Shown one piece after another: positions 15,736 to 22,985 of a DNA stretch of 42,466 nt. The stretch spans positions 1 through 42,466 of the forward strand of contig CALWIW010000018.1 of the NCBI GenBank assembly GCA_944380855.1, given 5' to 3'. This DNA is from an uncultured Clostridia bacterium (lineage in GTDB: Bacteria > Bacillota > Clostridia > Oscillospirales > Acutalibacteraceae). Under the pieces are notes generated by a model. That model was not told where the DNA came from, did not search any database, and saw only the letters and a program-made list of their open reading frames with translations. Made by a program: the position numbers and the translations under genes. How positions within the stretch are numbered: position 1 is the stretch's first letter; each line of letters starts with the position of its first letter.

Positions 15736-15794
15736 AAAAAAACGGTATCACAAAGAAACCACACCCGAGGTGGTGTGCCCCTTCATAATACCGT
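15736..15794 (-). promoter_or_regulatory. Terminator/attenuator in thi operon leader
   Basis: On the minus strand ACGGTATTATGAAG pairs with CTTTGTGATACCGT over 14 bp (with wobbles), enclosing a second stem CACACC / GGTGTG, and ends in a seven-T run. It begins only about seven bases after the predicted transcription start. It may also terminate the DUF1015 gene upstream. No TPP aptamer signature is visible. Confidence 0.75.
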
Positions 15795-15807
15795 CAATCT
15801 GCCTGTT

Positions 15808-15836
15808 ATTATATCAGTTTACTGTAACATTGTCAA
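15808..15836 (-). promoter_or_regulatory. Promoter of thi operon
   Basis: Minus-strand TTGACA (15831-15836) and TATAAT (15808-15813) are 17 bases apart, both perfect consensus. The promoter lies in the short gap after the DUF1015 stop codon. Confidence 0.85.
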
Positions 15837-15852
15837 GACAAAACTACCTTTA

Positions 15853-17130
15853 TCAATCCTCAAGTATATTCATAACCATACCTGTTATCATCTTGGGATA
15901 GAAATAGGTTGATTTCTGAGGCATTTTCTCTCCCTCAAGGGCAACGTCACGAATCTGTGTAACCTTTGTTGGGTTTAAAATAAACGCACACTGGAATTTG
16001 CCCTCACAAACACCCTCAACAGCCTCGTCAAATATTTTTGTATATGTGAGGTTTATCTGGTTTGCCATATTTTCTTTGTCTATACCCAAAATATTTTCAA
16101 GGATAAGGCTGTGGAGAACCGTTACGTCCAGCTCTCTTGTAGGCTTGCTCATGTTTGGCAGCATTTTATCAAGGTTAAAAGCATTTTTCAGCATTAAAAT
16201 TTTGTTTGTCTTTCCAACATAACCGAATGCCTTTCTGTTGTCACGGAAAAGGTCGTGGAGAATATTTTCCATTTCTGAAATATCCTCGCAGTCGGTAATC
16301 TTAAAGTTTTCCTCGCATTTTTTGAGAAAAGCTTCCTCGTCAAAGTTTTCCAAATCTCTTACAAGCCTGTGTGTCGGGAAAACCTTAAGTCCCGGGTGTT
16401 CCATATCTGCAAGGAAAATCATCTGATAGTCAACACCGTCGCCCTCTTTTGCAAGACCGTTTTCACGGCAGTAGTTTCTGTAGTTGAGAGCTGTTTCATA
16501 GCGGTGATGACCGTCGGCAATGTAGATTTTTCTGTCATTAAAATCAGATGTAATCTTTTCTATTACCTTAGGGTCTGTCAATGTCCAAAGCCTGTGAGTA
16601 ATTCCCTGACCGTCTGTAAACTCCTGACACTCCATATCCTTTGTTTTCTTCTCAACCGTATTCATTGTTGTATGTGTGTCGTCTATGTAAAGTCCGTATA
16701 TCTGACTGAAATTGCAGTTTGTGGCTTTCATCAGGTTCAATCTGTCCTCTTTAGCCTTTGAGAGTGTAAACTCGTGAGGCAAAACTATACCCTTTGAAAA
16801 CTCTTCCAGCTTCAAACAGAGAATAAGACCTTTTATGCACACTCTTTTTCCTTTGTGGTCGAATTCTTCCTCGTAAACATAAATGGCAGGCTTTTCATCT
16901 CTCTTTAAAATTCCCTTTTCGAGCCAGTCATTCAATGTATTTTTCGCTTCTTCATAAGGATTTTCGCCTTTTGGAAGCTCAAGTCTAATAATGTTATAAG
17001 GATTTTCCTTTATAAATTCTTCTCTTTCGCTGTCGCTTATAATGTCGTAAGGAGGACAGCAAAGCTTTCCTATATTTCCTGCTTTTTCCACATCAAAACG
17101 CAATCCTCTGAACGGTCTTACCTGTGCGAT
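15853..17130 (-). CDS. DUF1015 family protein with probable AUC start
   Basis: The 425-residue product matches DUF1015: VRPFRGLRFD near the N-terminus, CCPPYDIIS, the central YIADGHHRYETALNYR (the family's DGHHR motif) and a C-terminal FILNPTKVTQIRDVA. Family members include SerK-type serine kinases of archaea, but most bacterial ones are uncharacterised. Starting at the first standard codon, TTG 17103, would remove the conserved VRPFRG. The frame is open only to a TGA at 17134-17136, and ATC 17128-17130 sits nine bases from AAAGGGG. A frameshift near the start is the alternative. It has its own promoter, divergent from the amidohydrolase. Confidence 0.85.
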   Translation of the reverse strand: MAQVRPFRGLRFDVEKAGNIGKLCCPPYDIISDSEREEFIKENPYNIIRLELPKGENPYEEAKNTLNDWLEKGILKRDEKPAIYVYEEEFDHKGKRVCIKGLILCLKLEEFSKGIVLPHEFTLSKAKEDRLNLMKATNCNFSQIYGLYIDDTHTTMNTVEKKTKDMECQEFTDGQGITHRLWTLTDPKVIEKITSDFNDRKIYIADGHHRYETALNYRNYCRENGLAKEGDGVDYQMIFLADMEHPGLKVFPTHRLVRDLENFDEEAFLKKCEENFKITDCEDISEMENILHDLFRDNRKAFGYVGKTNKILMLKNAFNLDKMLPNMSKPTRELDVTVLHSLILENILGIDKENMANQINLTYTKIFDEAVEGVCEGKFQCAFILNPTKVTQIRDVALEGEKMPQKSTYFYPKMITGMVMNILED

Positions 17131-17179
17131 AAGTCATTTCCCCTTTACAAATATATTCTAAAACTGAGCCATTTCAGTT

Positions 17180-17230
17180 ATTATATCACGCAAAAGAGAA
17201 TTTGACAACGCAAAATTTGGGGTTTATAAT
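17180..17230. promoter_or_regulatory. Divergent promoters sharing one -35 element
   Basis: The heptamer TTGACAA (17202-17208) serves as TTGACA for a plus-strand promoter (TATAAT at 17225-17230, 17-base spacer) and as TTGTCA for a minus-strand promoter (TATAAT at 17180-17185, 17-base spacer). The first drives the amidohydrolase and the second the DUF1015 gene; polymerases should exclude each other. Confidence 0.8.
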
Positions 17231-17264
17231 TATAAAGAAGTAATTTTAAAAGAGGGACGTTTAT

Positions 17265-18044
17265 ATGATAACAAATTTTCACACCCACGTTTACCCCGAC
17301 AACATAGCAAAAAAAGCTATAGAGTCTGTCGGCAATTATTACGGAATTAAAATGGAGCTGGACGGCTCTGTTCAGTCCCTTTTGACCGACTGCCAAAAGG
17401 CAGGCATTGACCGTGCCGTTGTCCTGGGCGTTGCAACGGTCGCACCTCAGGTGCAAAGCATAAACAATTACGTTGCTTCCCTTTGCAGTGAACATAAAGA
17501 GCTTGTAGGTTTCGGAACTATACATTCTGAAATGGAAAATCCCGAAACAGAAATAGAGAGAATGGTTTCTCTTGGACTTAAAGGCATAAAAATCCACCCC
17601 GACACCCAGCACATAAACATTGACGAGGAAAAAATGTTTAAGGTTTACGATATGATAAGAGGAAAGCTTCCCATTCTTTTCCACTGCGGTGATTATAGGT
17701 ACGGATATTCAAGGCCTGAAAGACTTGCGAGGGTTTTGGATAACTTCCCCGGCCTTACTGTCATAGCCGCCCACTTCGGAGGCTGGAGCCTTTGGGATTT
17801 AGCGGCGGAATACCTTGTGGGCAGGGATTGTTATTTGGACTGTTCAAGCTCTACAATGTATTTGGGCAGAAAAAGAAGCCGTGAGCTTATAAAAGAGTAC
17901 GGTGCGGAAAGAATTTTGTTCGGCACGGATTTTCCCATGTGGAACGCATTCGGGGAAATCGGAAGAATAAAGGACTTGGATTTAAGCCAAGAGGAAACAG
18001 AGCTTATTATGAACGGCAACGCCGCAAGAATATTAGGCGATTAA
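17265..18044 (+). CDS. Amidohydrolase family metal-dependent hydrolase
   Basis: The 259-residue TIM-barrel protein carries the metal-binding NFHTHVYPD at its N-terminus, GIKIHPDTQ in the middle, LFHCGDYR, VIAAHFGGWS and the final LFGTDFPMW aspartate, which fits the amidohydrolase_2 (PF04909) group that includes decarboxylases and lactonases. It acts in the cytosol; the substrate is unknown. It is a single-gene unit flanked by a consensus promoter and a terminator. A CPDH-like or TatD-like role is possible but the HxH and GTD spacing favours PF04909. Confidence 0.9.
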   Translation: MITNFHTHVYPDNIAKKAIESVGNYYGIKMELDGSVQSLLTDCQKAGIDRAVVLGVATVAPQVQSINNYVASLCSEHKELVGFGTIHSEMENPETEIERMVSLGLKGIKIHPDTQHINIDEEKMFKVYDMIRGKLPILFHCGDYRYGYSRPERLARVLDNFPGLTVIAAHFGGWSLWDLAAEYLVGRDCYLDCSSSTMYLGRKRSRELIKEYGAERILFGTDFPMWNAFGEIGRIKDLDLSQEETELIMNGNAARILGD

Positions 18045-18062
18045 TTTTTTAATAAAAAAATC

Positions 18063-18130
18063 AAAAGACACAGCAAAAAGGTAATTTGCGTTTTAAGTCA
18101 AACTAACCTGATTGCTGTGTCTTTATTTTT
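18063..18130 (+). terminator. Bidirectional terminator
   Basis: AAAAGACACAGCAA (18063-18076) pairs with TTGCTGTGTCTTT (18112-18124), with a long loop and T/A tracts at both sides. It separates the converging amidohydrolase and topoisomerase A genes. Confidence 0.8.
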
Positions 18131-20381
18131 ATTCTTCCGAAGAAACAAGCAAATTAAGCTGTTCTCCCTGCTCCTCTTCTGTGGGTATTGCCCCCATAGA
18201 CGGAATTGTTTTTATTTTAAATCGTTTTTCATTTTTAAATGTTCCCGCCACGTACTTATTAACCGTCATAAGCCTGTGACCTTTCTTCTGCTTCATAACC
18301 GCAACACCCTGTGTTGTTCTTGAGGTTTTCAAAGCAATATCGGAAGTATTTACAATAAGCAGTCTGCCCGATGAGGAAGACAAAAGAATTTCTCCCTCTT
18401 CTGTCAAAAATTCCATATCCGCAAGAGGTGCTTTGTCGCTGTAAGCGTTTGCAAGCTTCTTTCTGTTTGTCTTTGTGGCATAGCTTTCAAGGGGAACCTT
18501 TCCCAGCTTGCCGTTTTCATAGGCAAAAATCAAAAAGCCCTTATAGTCTTTTGTGACAACCATTTTGACGGCAGTTTCCTCCTCGTCCATAGAAAGCTTT
18601 GCAGGGATATACTCGCCCAAAACGCTTGCCTTTGTGTCGCCGAAGTCGTTGGCTTTCGCCTTATAAACCTGACATTTATTTGTAAAGAACAAAAGGTCAC
18701 AGCCGTTTGTTCCCTCCACAACCTCGGAAATCTCGTCACCGTCCTTAAGCTTCTGTTCTCCGCTCATTCTCAGAGAAAGGGGAGTTATTTTCTTAAAGTA
18801 TCCCTCTTTGGTAAAGAAGAAGTTTACCGCATAGTCGGGAATTTCCTCTGCCTCTTCCACATAATTTGTTTCGTCCTCATAGATTATAAGACTCTTTCTG
18901 GGCTTGCCGTACTTTTCCGCAACATCTTTTAATTCTTTAATGATTATATTTTTAATCTTTGTCTTGCTTTTGAGAATAGAGTCAAGCTCGGCAATCTCTT
19001 TTTCAAGGTCCTCAATCTCTTTGGTTCTCTTCAAAATGTACTCACGGTTCAAATGACGAAGCTTTATTTCAGCCACATATTCCGCCTGAATTTGGTCGAT
19101 ACCAAAGCCAATCATAAGGTTTGGCACAACCTCGTCTTCTTCTTCAGTTTCCCTTACAATCTTTATAGCCTTGTCTATATCCAAAAGAATAACTTCAAGA
19201 CCTTTCAAAAGATGAAGCTTATCTGTTTTCTTACCAAGCTCAAAATAGGTACGGCGTCTTATGCACTCAATGCGGAAAGCTGTCCACTCGTTAAGCAAAT
19301 CCTTAACGCCCAGCACACGGGGAACTCCGCCGATAAGCACATTGAAATTACAGGAAAAGCTGTCCTCTAAGGTAGTAAAGCGGAAAAGCTTTGCCATAAG
19401 CTTGTCGGGGTCAACGCCTCTTTTTAAATCTATGGTGATTTTTAAGCCGTCCCGTCCTGTTTCGTCACGGATATCGGAAATTTCCTTTACCTTTCCCCCT
19501 TTAACCAAATCTATAACCTTTTCAATTATAGCTTCGCAGGTAGTTGTGGGCGGTATGGCGGTTATGTCAATACAGTTGGCACTTTTATCATAAGCATATG
19601 TTGACCTTACCTTTATACTGCCCTTTCCCGTTTGGTACACGTCGCTTATGACCTTTTCATCATAAATTATCTGTCCGCCGCCGATAAAATCAGGGGCAGG
19701 TAAGGTTGATTTTATATCGTGGTCAGGATCTTTTATGAGAGCCGCTGTGGTTTCGCATATTTCTTTCAGGTTAAAGGAACAAATACTTGAAGCCATACCA
19801 ACCGCAATACCCGTATTGGCGTTTACCAAAACCGACGGAAATGTTGCCGGCAAAAGGGTAGGTTCTTTCATTGTATTGTCGTAGTTGTCAATAAAATCAA
19901 CTGCATCCTTGTCTATATCACGGAACAGCTCGTTGCATATAGCGTCAAGCTTTGCCTCTGTATATCTCGAAGCCGCCCACGCCATATCACGGCTGTAAAA
20001 TTTACCGAAGTTTCCCTTAGAGTCAACATAAGGGTGAAGCAATGCTTCATAGCCACGGGACAAACGCACCATAGTATCATAAATAGCCGAATCACCGTGG
20101 GGATTTAATTTCATGGTAGCACCCACAATATTGGCGGATTTTGTTCTCGCCCCTGTAAGCAGTCCCATTTTGTACATGGTATAAAGCAACTTTCTGTGTG
20201 AGGGCTTAAAGCCGTCTATTTCCGGAATTGCTCTGGACAGAATAACGCTCATTGCATAGGGCATATAGTTTTCCTCTATTGTGGAAACTATTTTCTGTTC
20301 AACAACCTTGCCGGCTCCCTCAATAACGCCTTTTATGCGTTCTGTATTTTCTTTATTTGAACTTCTTTTTCGTGAAGCCAA
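18129..20381 (-). CDS. Type II topoisomerase subunit A (ParC/GyrA-like)
   Basis: The 750-residue protein has the winged-helix/tower core with IPEIDGFKPSHRKLLYTMY, NPHGDSAIYDTMVRLSR and the catalytic tyrosine Tyr140 in AASRYTEAKL. The C-terminal part (about residues 500-735) forms a diverged beta-pinwheel without a recognisable GyrA box, which argues for decatenase (topoisomerase IV-like) activity. Asn replaces the first His of the usual HPHGD. It follows the partner B subunit by 200 bp. Clostridia often hold such an extra pair besides GyrA/GyrB, so I do not assign the symbol parC firmly. Confidence 0.88.
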   Translation of the reverse strand: MASRKRSSNKENTERIKGVIEGAGKVVEQKIVSTIEENYMPYAMSVILSRAIPEIDGFKPSHRKLLYTMYKMGLLTGARTKSANIVGATMKLNPHGDSAIYDTMVRLSRGYEALLHPYVDSKGNFGKFYSRDMAWAASRYTEAKLDAICNELFRDIDKDAVDFIDNYDNTMKEPTLLPATFPSVLVNANTGIAVGMASSICSFNLKEICETTAALIKDPDHDIKSTLPAPDFIGGGQIIYDEKVISDVYQTGKGSIKVRSTYAYDKSANCIDITAIPPTTTCEAIIEKVIDLVKGGKVKEISDIRDETGRDGLKITIDLKRGVDPDKLMAKLFRFTTLEDSFSCNFNVLIGGVPRVLGVKDLLNEWTAFRIECIRRRTYFELGKKTDKLHLLKGLEVILLDIDKAIKIVRETEEEDEVVPNLMIGFGIDQIQAEYVAEIKLRHLNREYILKRTKEIEDLEKEIAELDSILKSKTKIKNIIIKELKDVAEKYGKPRKSLIIYEDETNYVEEAEEIPDYAVNFFFTKEGYFKKITPLSLRMSGEQKLKDGDEISEVVEGTNGCDLLFFTNKCQVYKAKANDFGDTKASVLGEYIPAKLSMDEEETAVKMVVTKDYKGFLIFAYENGKLGKVPLESYATKTNRKKLANAYSDKAPLADMEFLTEEGEILLSSSSGRLLIVNTSDIALKTSRTTQGVAVMKQKKGHRLMTVNKYVAGTFKNEKRFKIKTIPSMGAIPTEEEQGEQLNLLVSSEE

Positions 20382-20469
20382 CTCTTTTCCCCCTTTTTTC
20401 TTTTATATAAACATTCTTTTGTTACAACCCATTTTTAACATAATCATGCAAAACCTACTTAAATGTAAG

Positions 20470-20581
20470 AATAGCAATCTAACCGCCAAAAGAAACCTTT
20501 GCCCGCCGCACAAACGAATGGTGACCTCTAAACGGAAGCTATCCAAGGCGGAACTAAAATAAACAAGGCGGAGATAAAAAA
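20470..20581. repeat. Degenerate palindromic intergenic element
   Basis: Between the two topoisomerase genes, ACCGCC and CCGCCG on the left face CAAGGCGG (twice) on the right. The right arm ends GGCGGAGATAAAAAATC, matching GGTCGGAGATAAAAAATA at 10.34 kb. It appears to be a diverged member of the nested element family; about 200 bp separate the genes and contain nothing else evident. Confidence 0.5.
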
Positions 20582-22570
20582 TCAACTTACGTCAAGGTCG
20601 TCAACATATTCACTGCCGTGTTCTACTATAAAATCTTTTCTACCCTGTAGGTTGTCACCAAGAAGAATGTCGAAAATTTCCGCTGTCTTTTCCACATCAT
20701 CGGGCATGACCTTTATAAGCCGTCTGGTGGCAGGATTCATGGTGGTAAGGCTCATCATGTCAGCCTCGTTCTCACCAAGTCCCTTGCTTCGCTGAACGGT
20801 GAATTTTTCTTTTCCTATCTCGTTTAGATACTTTTCCTTTTCAGCCTCTGTATAGGCAAAATAAATCTGATTTTTCGTGGTTATCTCGTAAAGGGGAGAT
20901 TCTGCAATAAACACTTTACCCTCTTTTATAAGTGTGGGAGTAAGACGGTAAAGCATTGTAAGCACCAATGTTCTAATCTGAAAACCGTCTACGTCCGCAT
21001 CGGTACAGATTATAACCTTGTTCCATCTTAAAAGATTTATATCAAACACGGAAAGATTCTTGTTTGACTTTGTCTTTACCTCAACGCCGCAGCCTAATAC
21101 TTTCAGCAAATCGGTTATAATGTCGTTTTTGAAAATTTTGTCGTAATCCGCTTTCAGGCAGTTTAATATTTTACCTCTGATTGGAATTATAGCCTGAAAG
21201 TCAGGGTTTCTTGCCTGCTTGCAGGCACCGAGAGCCGAGTCACCCTCAACAATAAAAAGCTCTCTTTCCTTTACGTCCTTGCTTCGGCAGTCCACAAACT
21301 TCGCAACACGGTTTGTAATATCCATATTGCTGGTTAGGTTTTTCTTTATGTTGAGCCTTGTTTTCTCCGCATTTTCACGGCTTCTCTTGTTGATAAGCAC
21401 CTGATTGCAGACCTTTTCGGCTTCTATGGGATTTTCAATAAAATATATTTCAAGCTGATGACGGAGAAACTCCACCAAAGCGTCCTGTATACCCTTGTTT
21501 GTGATAGCCTTTTTGGTTTGGTTTTCGTAAGATGTCATAGTAGAAAAAGACGAAATAACTATAACCAAGCAGTCCTCAACATCTGTAAAATTTATTTTGC
21601 TTTCGCTTTTGTTGTACTTGTTGTTTTGCTTCAAAAAGCTGTCAATCTGATACACAAAGGCATTTTTAACTGCTTTTTCGGGAGCACCGCCGTATTCCAG
21701 CCAGCTTGAATTGTGATAATATTCACTGCAAGCCACACGATTGGAAAAAGCACAGGCAACATTCGCCTTAAATTTATACTCGGGCTTGTCATCACGGTCG
21801 CGTACATATCTTTCAGTCTGCCAATTCTGAACAGAAGAAATACCGTCGTCGCCCACAAGCTCTTTAACATGGTCCAAAATACCGTTTTCGTAATTAAAGC
21901 TTGTTTCCTCAAAGGATTTTCCCTTTTGCTCTCTGAAAATAAAGTTAATTCCCGCATTGACAATTGCTTGTCTTTTCATTACATCGAGAAAATACTCGCT
22001 TTTAACGTCTATATCCGTAAAAACATCAAGGTCAGGCTTCCATTTAATTTTAGTACCCGTATCCTTTTTATTGTAAGTTTCCTTTTTTAGACCGCCGATA
22101 TTCTCACCCTTTTCAAAGTGCAGAGTATAACGCATACCGTCACGTCTTATGTCAACGTCCATATATTCGGAAGCAAACTGAGTAGAGCAAAGTCCCAGAC
22201 CGTTTAAACCAAGAGAAAACTCATAGTTTTCACCCTCGTTATTGTTGTATTTACCGCCTGCATACATTTCGCAGAAAACCAGTTCCCAGTTGTAACGCTG
22301 TTCATTGTTGTTAAAGTCAACGGGAATACCTCTTCCGTGGTCCTCAACCTCAAAAGAGCCGTCACTGTACTTGGTAACGGTAATTTCCTTGCCGTAGCCC
22401 TCTCTTGCCTCGTCTATGGAATTTGAAAGTATCTCAAAAACAGAATGCTGACAGCCCTCAATACCGTCAGAACCGAATATAACCGCAGGTCTTTTTCTTA
22501 CCTTATCAGCACCTTTTAAGGCCGTAATACTGTCATTGCCGTATTCGGCATTCACCTTTTTCCTTGCCAT
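20582..22570 (-). CDS. Type II topoisomerase subunit B (ParE/GyrB-like)
   Basis: The 662-residue protein has a GHKL ATPase (FEILSNSIDEA with Glu46 and Asn50; EDHGRGIPVD; GLNGLG), a transducer domain and a TOPRIM domain with EGDSALG (about 442), CTDADVDG (522-529) and QRSKGLGE. These residues bind ATP and the catalytic magnesium. Sequence spacing is unlike textbook GyrB (for instance NWELVFCEMYAGGKYNN), so it belongs to the diverged pair with the A subunit downstream. The ATG is preceded by GGAAGG. A repeat array of 370 bp lies upstream, and no promoter within it could be singled out. Confidence 0.88.
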   Translation of the reverse strand: MARKKVNAEYGNDSITALKGADKVRKRPAVIFGSDGIEGCQHSVFEILSNSIDEAREGYGKEITVTKYSDGSFEVEDHGRGIPVDFNNNEQRYNWELVFCEMYAGGKYNNNEGENYEFSLGLNGLGLCSTQFASEYMDVDIRRDGMRYTLHFEKGENIGGLKKETYNKKDTGTKIKWKPDLDVFTDIDVKSEYFLDVMKRQAIVNAGINFIFREQKGKSFEETSFNYENGILDHVKELVGDDGISSVQNWQTERYVRDRDDKPEYKFKANVACAFSNRVACSEYYHNSSWLEYGGAPEKAVKNAFVYQIDSFLKQNNKYNKSESKINFTDVEDCLVIVISSFSTMTSYENQTKKAITNKGIQDALVEFLRHQLEIYFIENPIEAEKVCNQVLINKRSRENAEKTRLNIKKNLTSNMDITNRVAKFVDCRSKDVKERELFIVEGDSALGACKQARNPDFQAIIPIRGKILNCLKADYDKIFKNDIITDLLKVLGCGVEVKTKSNKNLSVFDINLLRWNKVIICTDADVDGFQIRTLVLTMLYRLTPTLIKEGKVFIAESPLYEITTKNQIYFAYTEAEKEKYLNEIGKEKFTVQRSKGLGENEADMMSLTTMNPATRRLIKVMPDDVEKTAEIFDILLGDNLQGRKDFIVEHGSEYVDDLDVS

Positions 22571-22589
22571 ACTTACCTTCCTTATTTTT

Positions 22590-22960
22590 TAATTCCGCCT
22601 TGGAAGTATTTGCAATAACAGCTAACTTCCTTTATGCGGCGGTTTTAACTTATTTTTATCATTTAGATTCTATTTGTTCCTACCTGAAAAAGGCAGTTCT
22701 TATAATTAACACCTATATATGTCGGGCGATTTTTTTAACTCCGACTTGCAAAGCTTTCTTCTAAAAATAAACTTCATTTCAAGTCGGACGAAACCTTATT
22801 TTTATATCCGCCCTGTATAACTTTGCTATAAAATTAACACCTACATATGTCGGGCGATTTTTTTAATTCCGACTTGCAAAGCTTTCTTCTAAGAATAAAC
22901 TTCATTTCAAGTCGGGCGAAACGTATTTCTAAATCTTTGGAGTGGTTCGCTCTCGATTAA
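22590..22960. repeat. Array of palindromic elements with a 90-bp direct repeat
   Basis: The gap between uvrB and the topoisomerase B gene holds two 90-bp copies (22705-22794 and 22833-22922, four mismatches, 128-bp period). Each contains CCGACTTG facing CAAGTCGG with a loop of about 35 bases, then CGAAAC. A further CCGCC/GGCGG pair lies at the left. The right end TGGTTCGCTCT (22943-22953) matches the ends of the elements at 10.18 and 14.81 kb. Confidence 0.8.
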
Positions 22961-22985
22961 CTTCTATTAACTTAATAATAAAAAT

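Noticed and set aside
15721-15850. TPP riboswitch before thiS
   Set aside because: The conserved aptamer strings (CTGAGA and the ACCTGATCTGG-type segment) are not present on either strand; only a hairpin with a T-run is seen.
17096-17137. ATG 17137 as start of the DUF1015 gene
   Set aside because: It is out of frame with the conserved protein, ends after 14 codons, and is only two bases from the ribosome binding site. A frameshift would be needed.
17181-17684. Minus-strand frame of 167 residues over the start of the amidohydrolase gene
   Set aside because: It is opposite a gene with intact metal-binding motifs and covers the divergent promoters; no ribosome binding site.
10177-22960. Intergenic palindromes considered as ordinary terminators only
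   Set aside because: Several lie directly before start codons within operons, recur with shared ends and are nested, which plain terminators are not.
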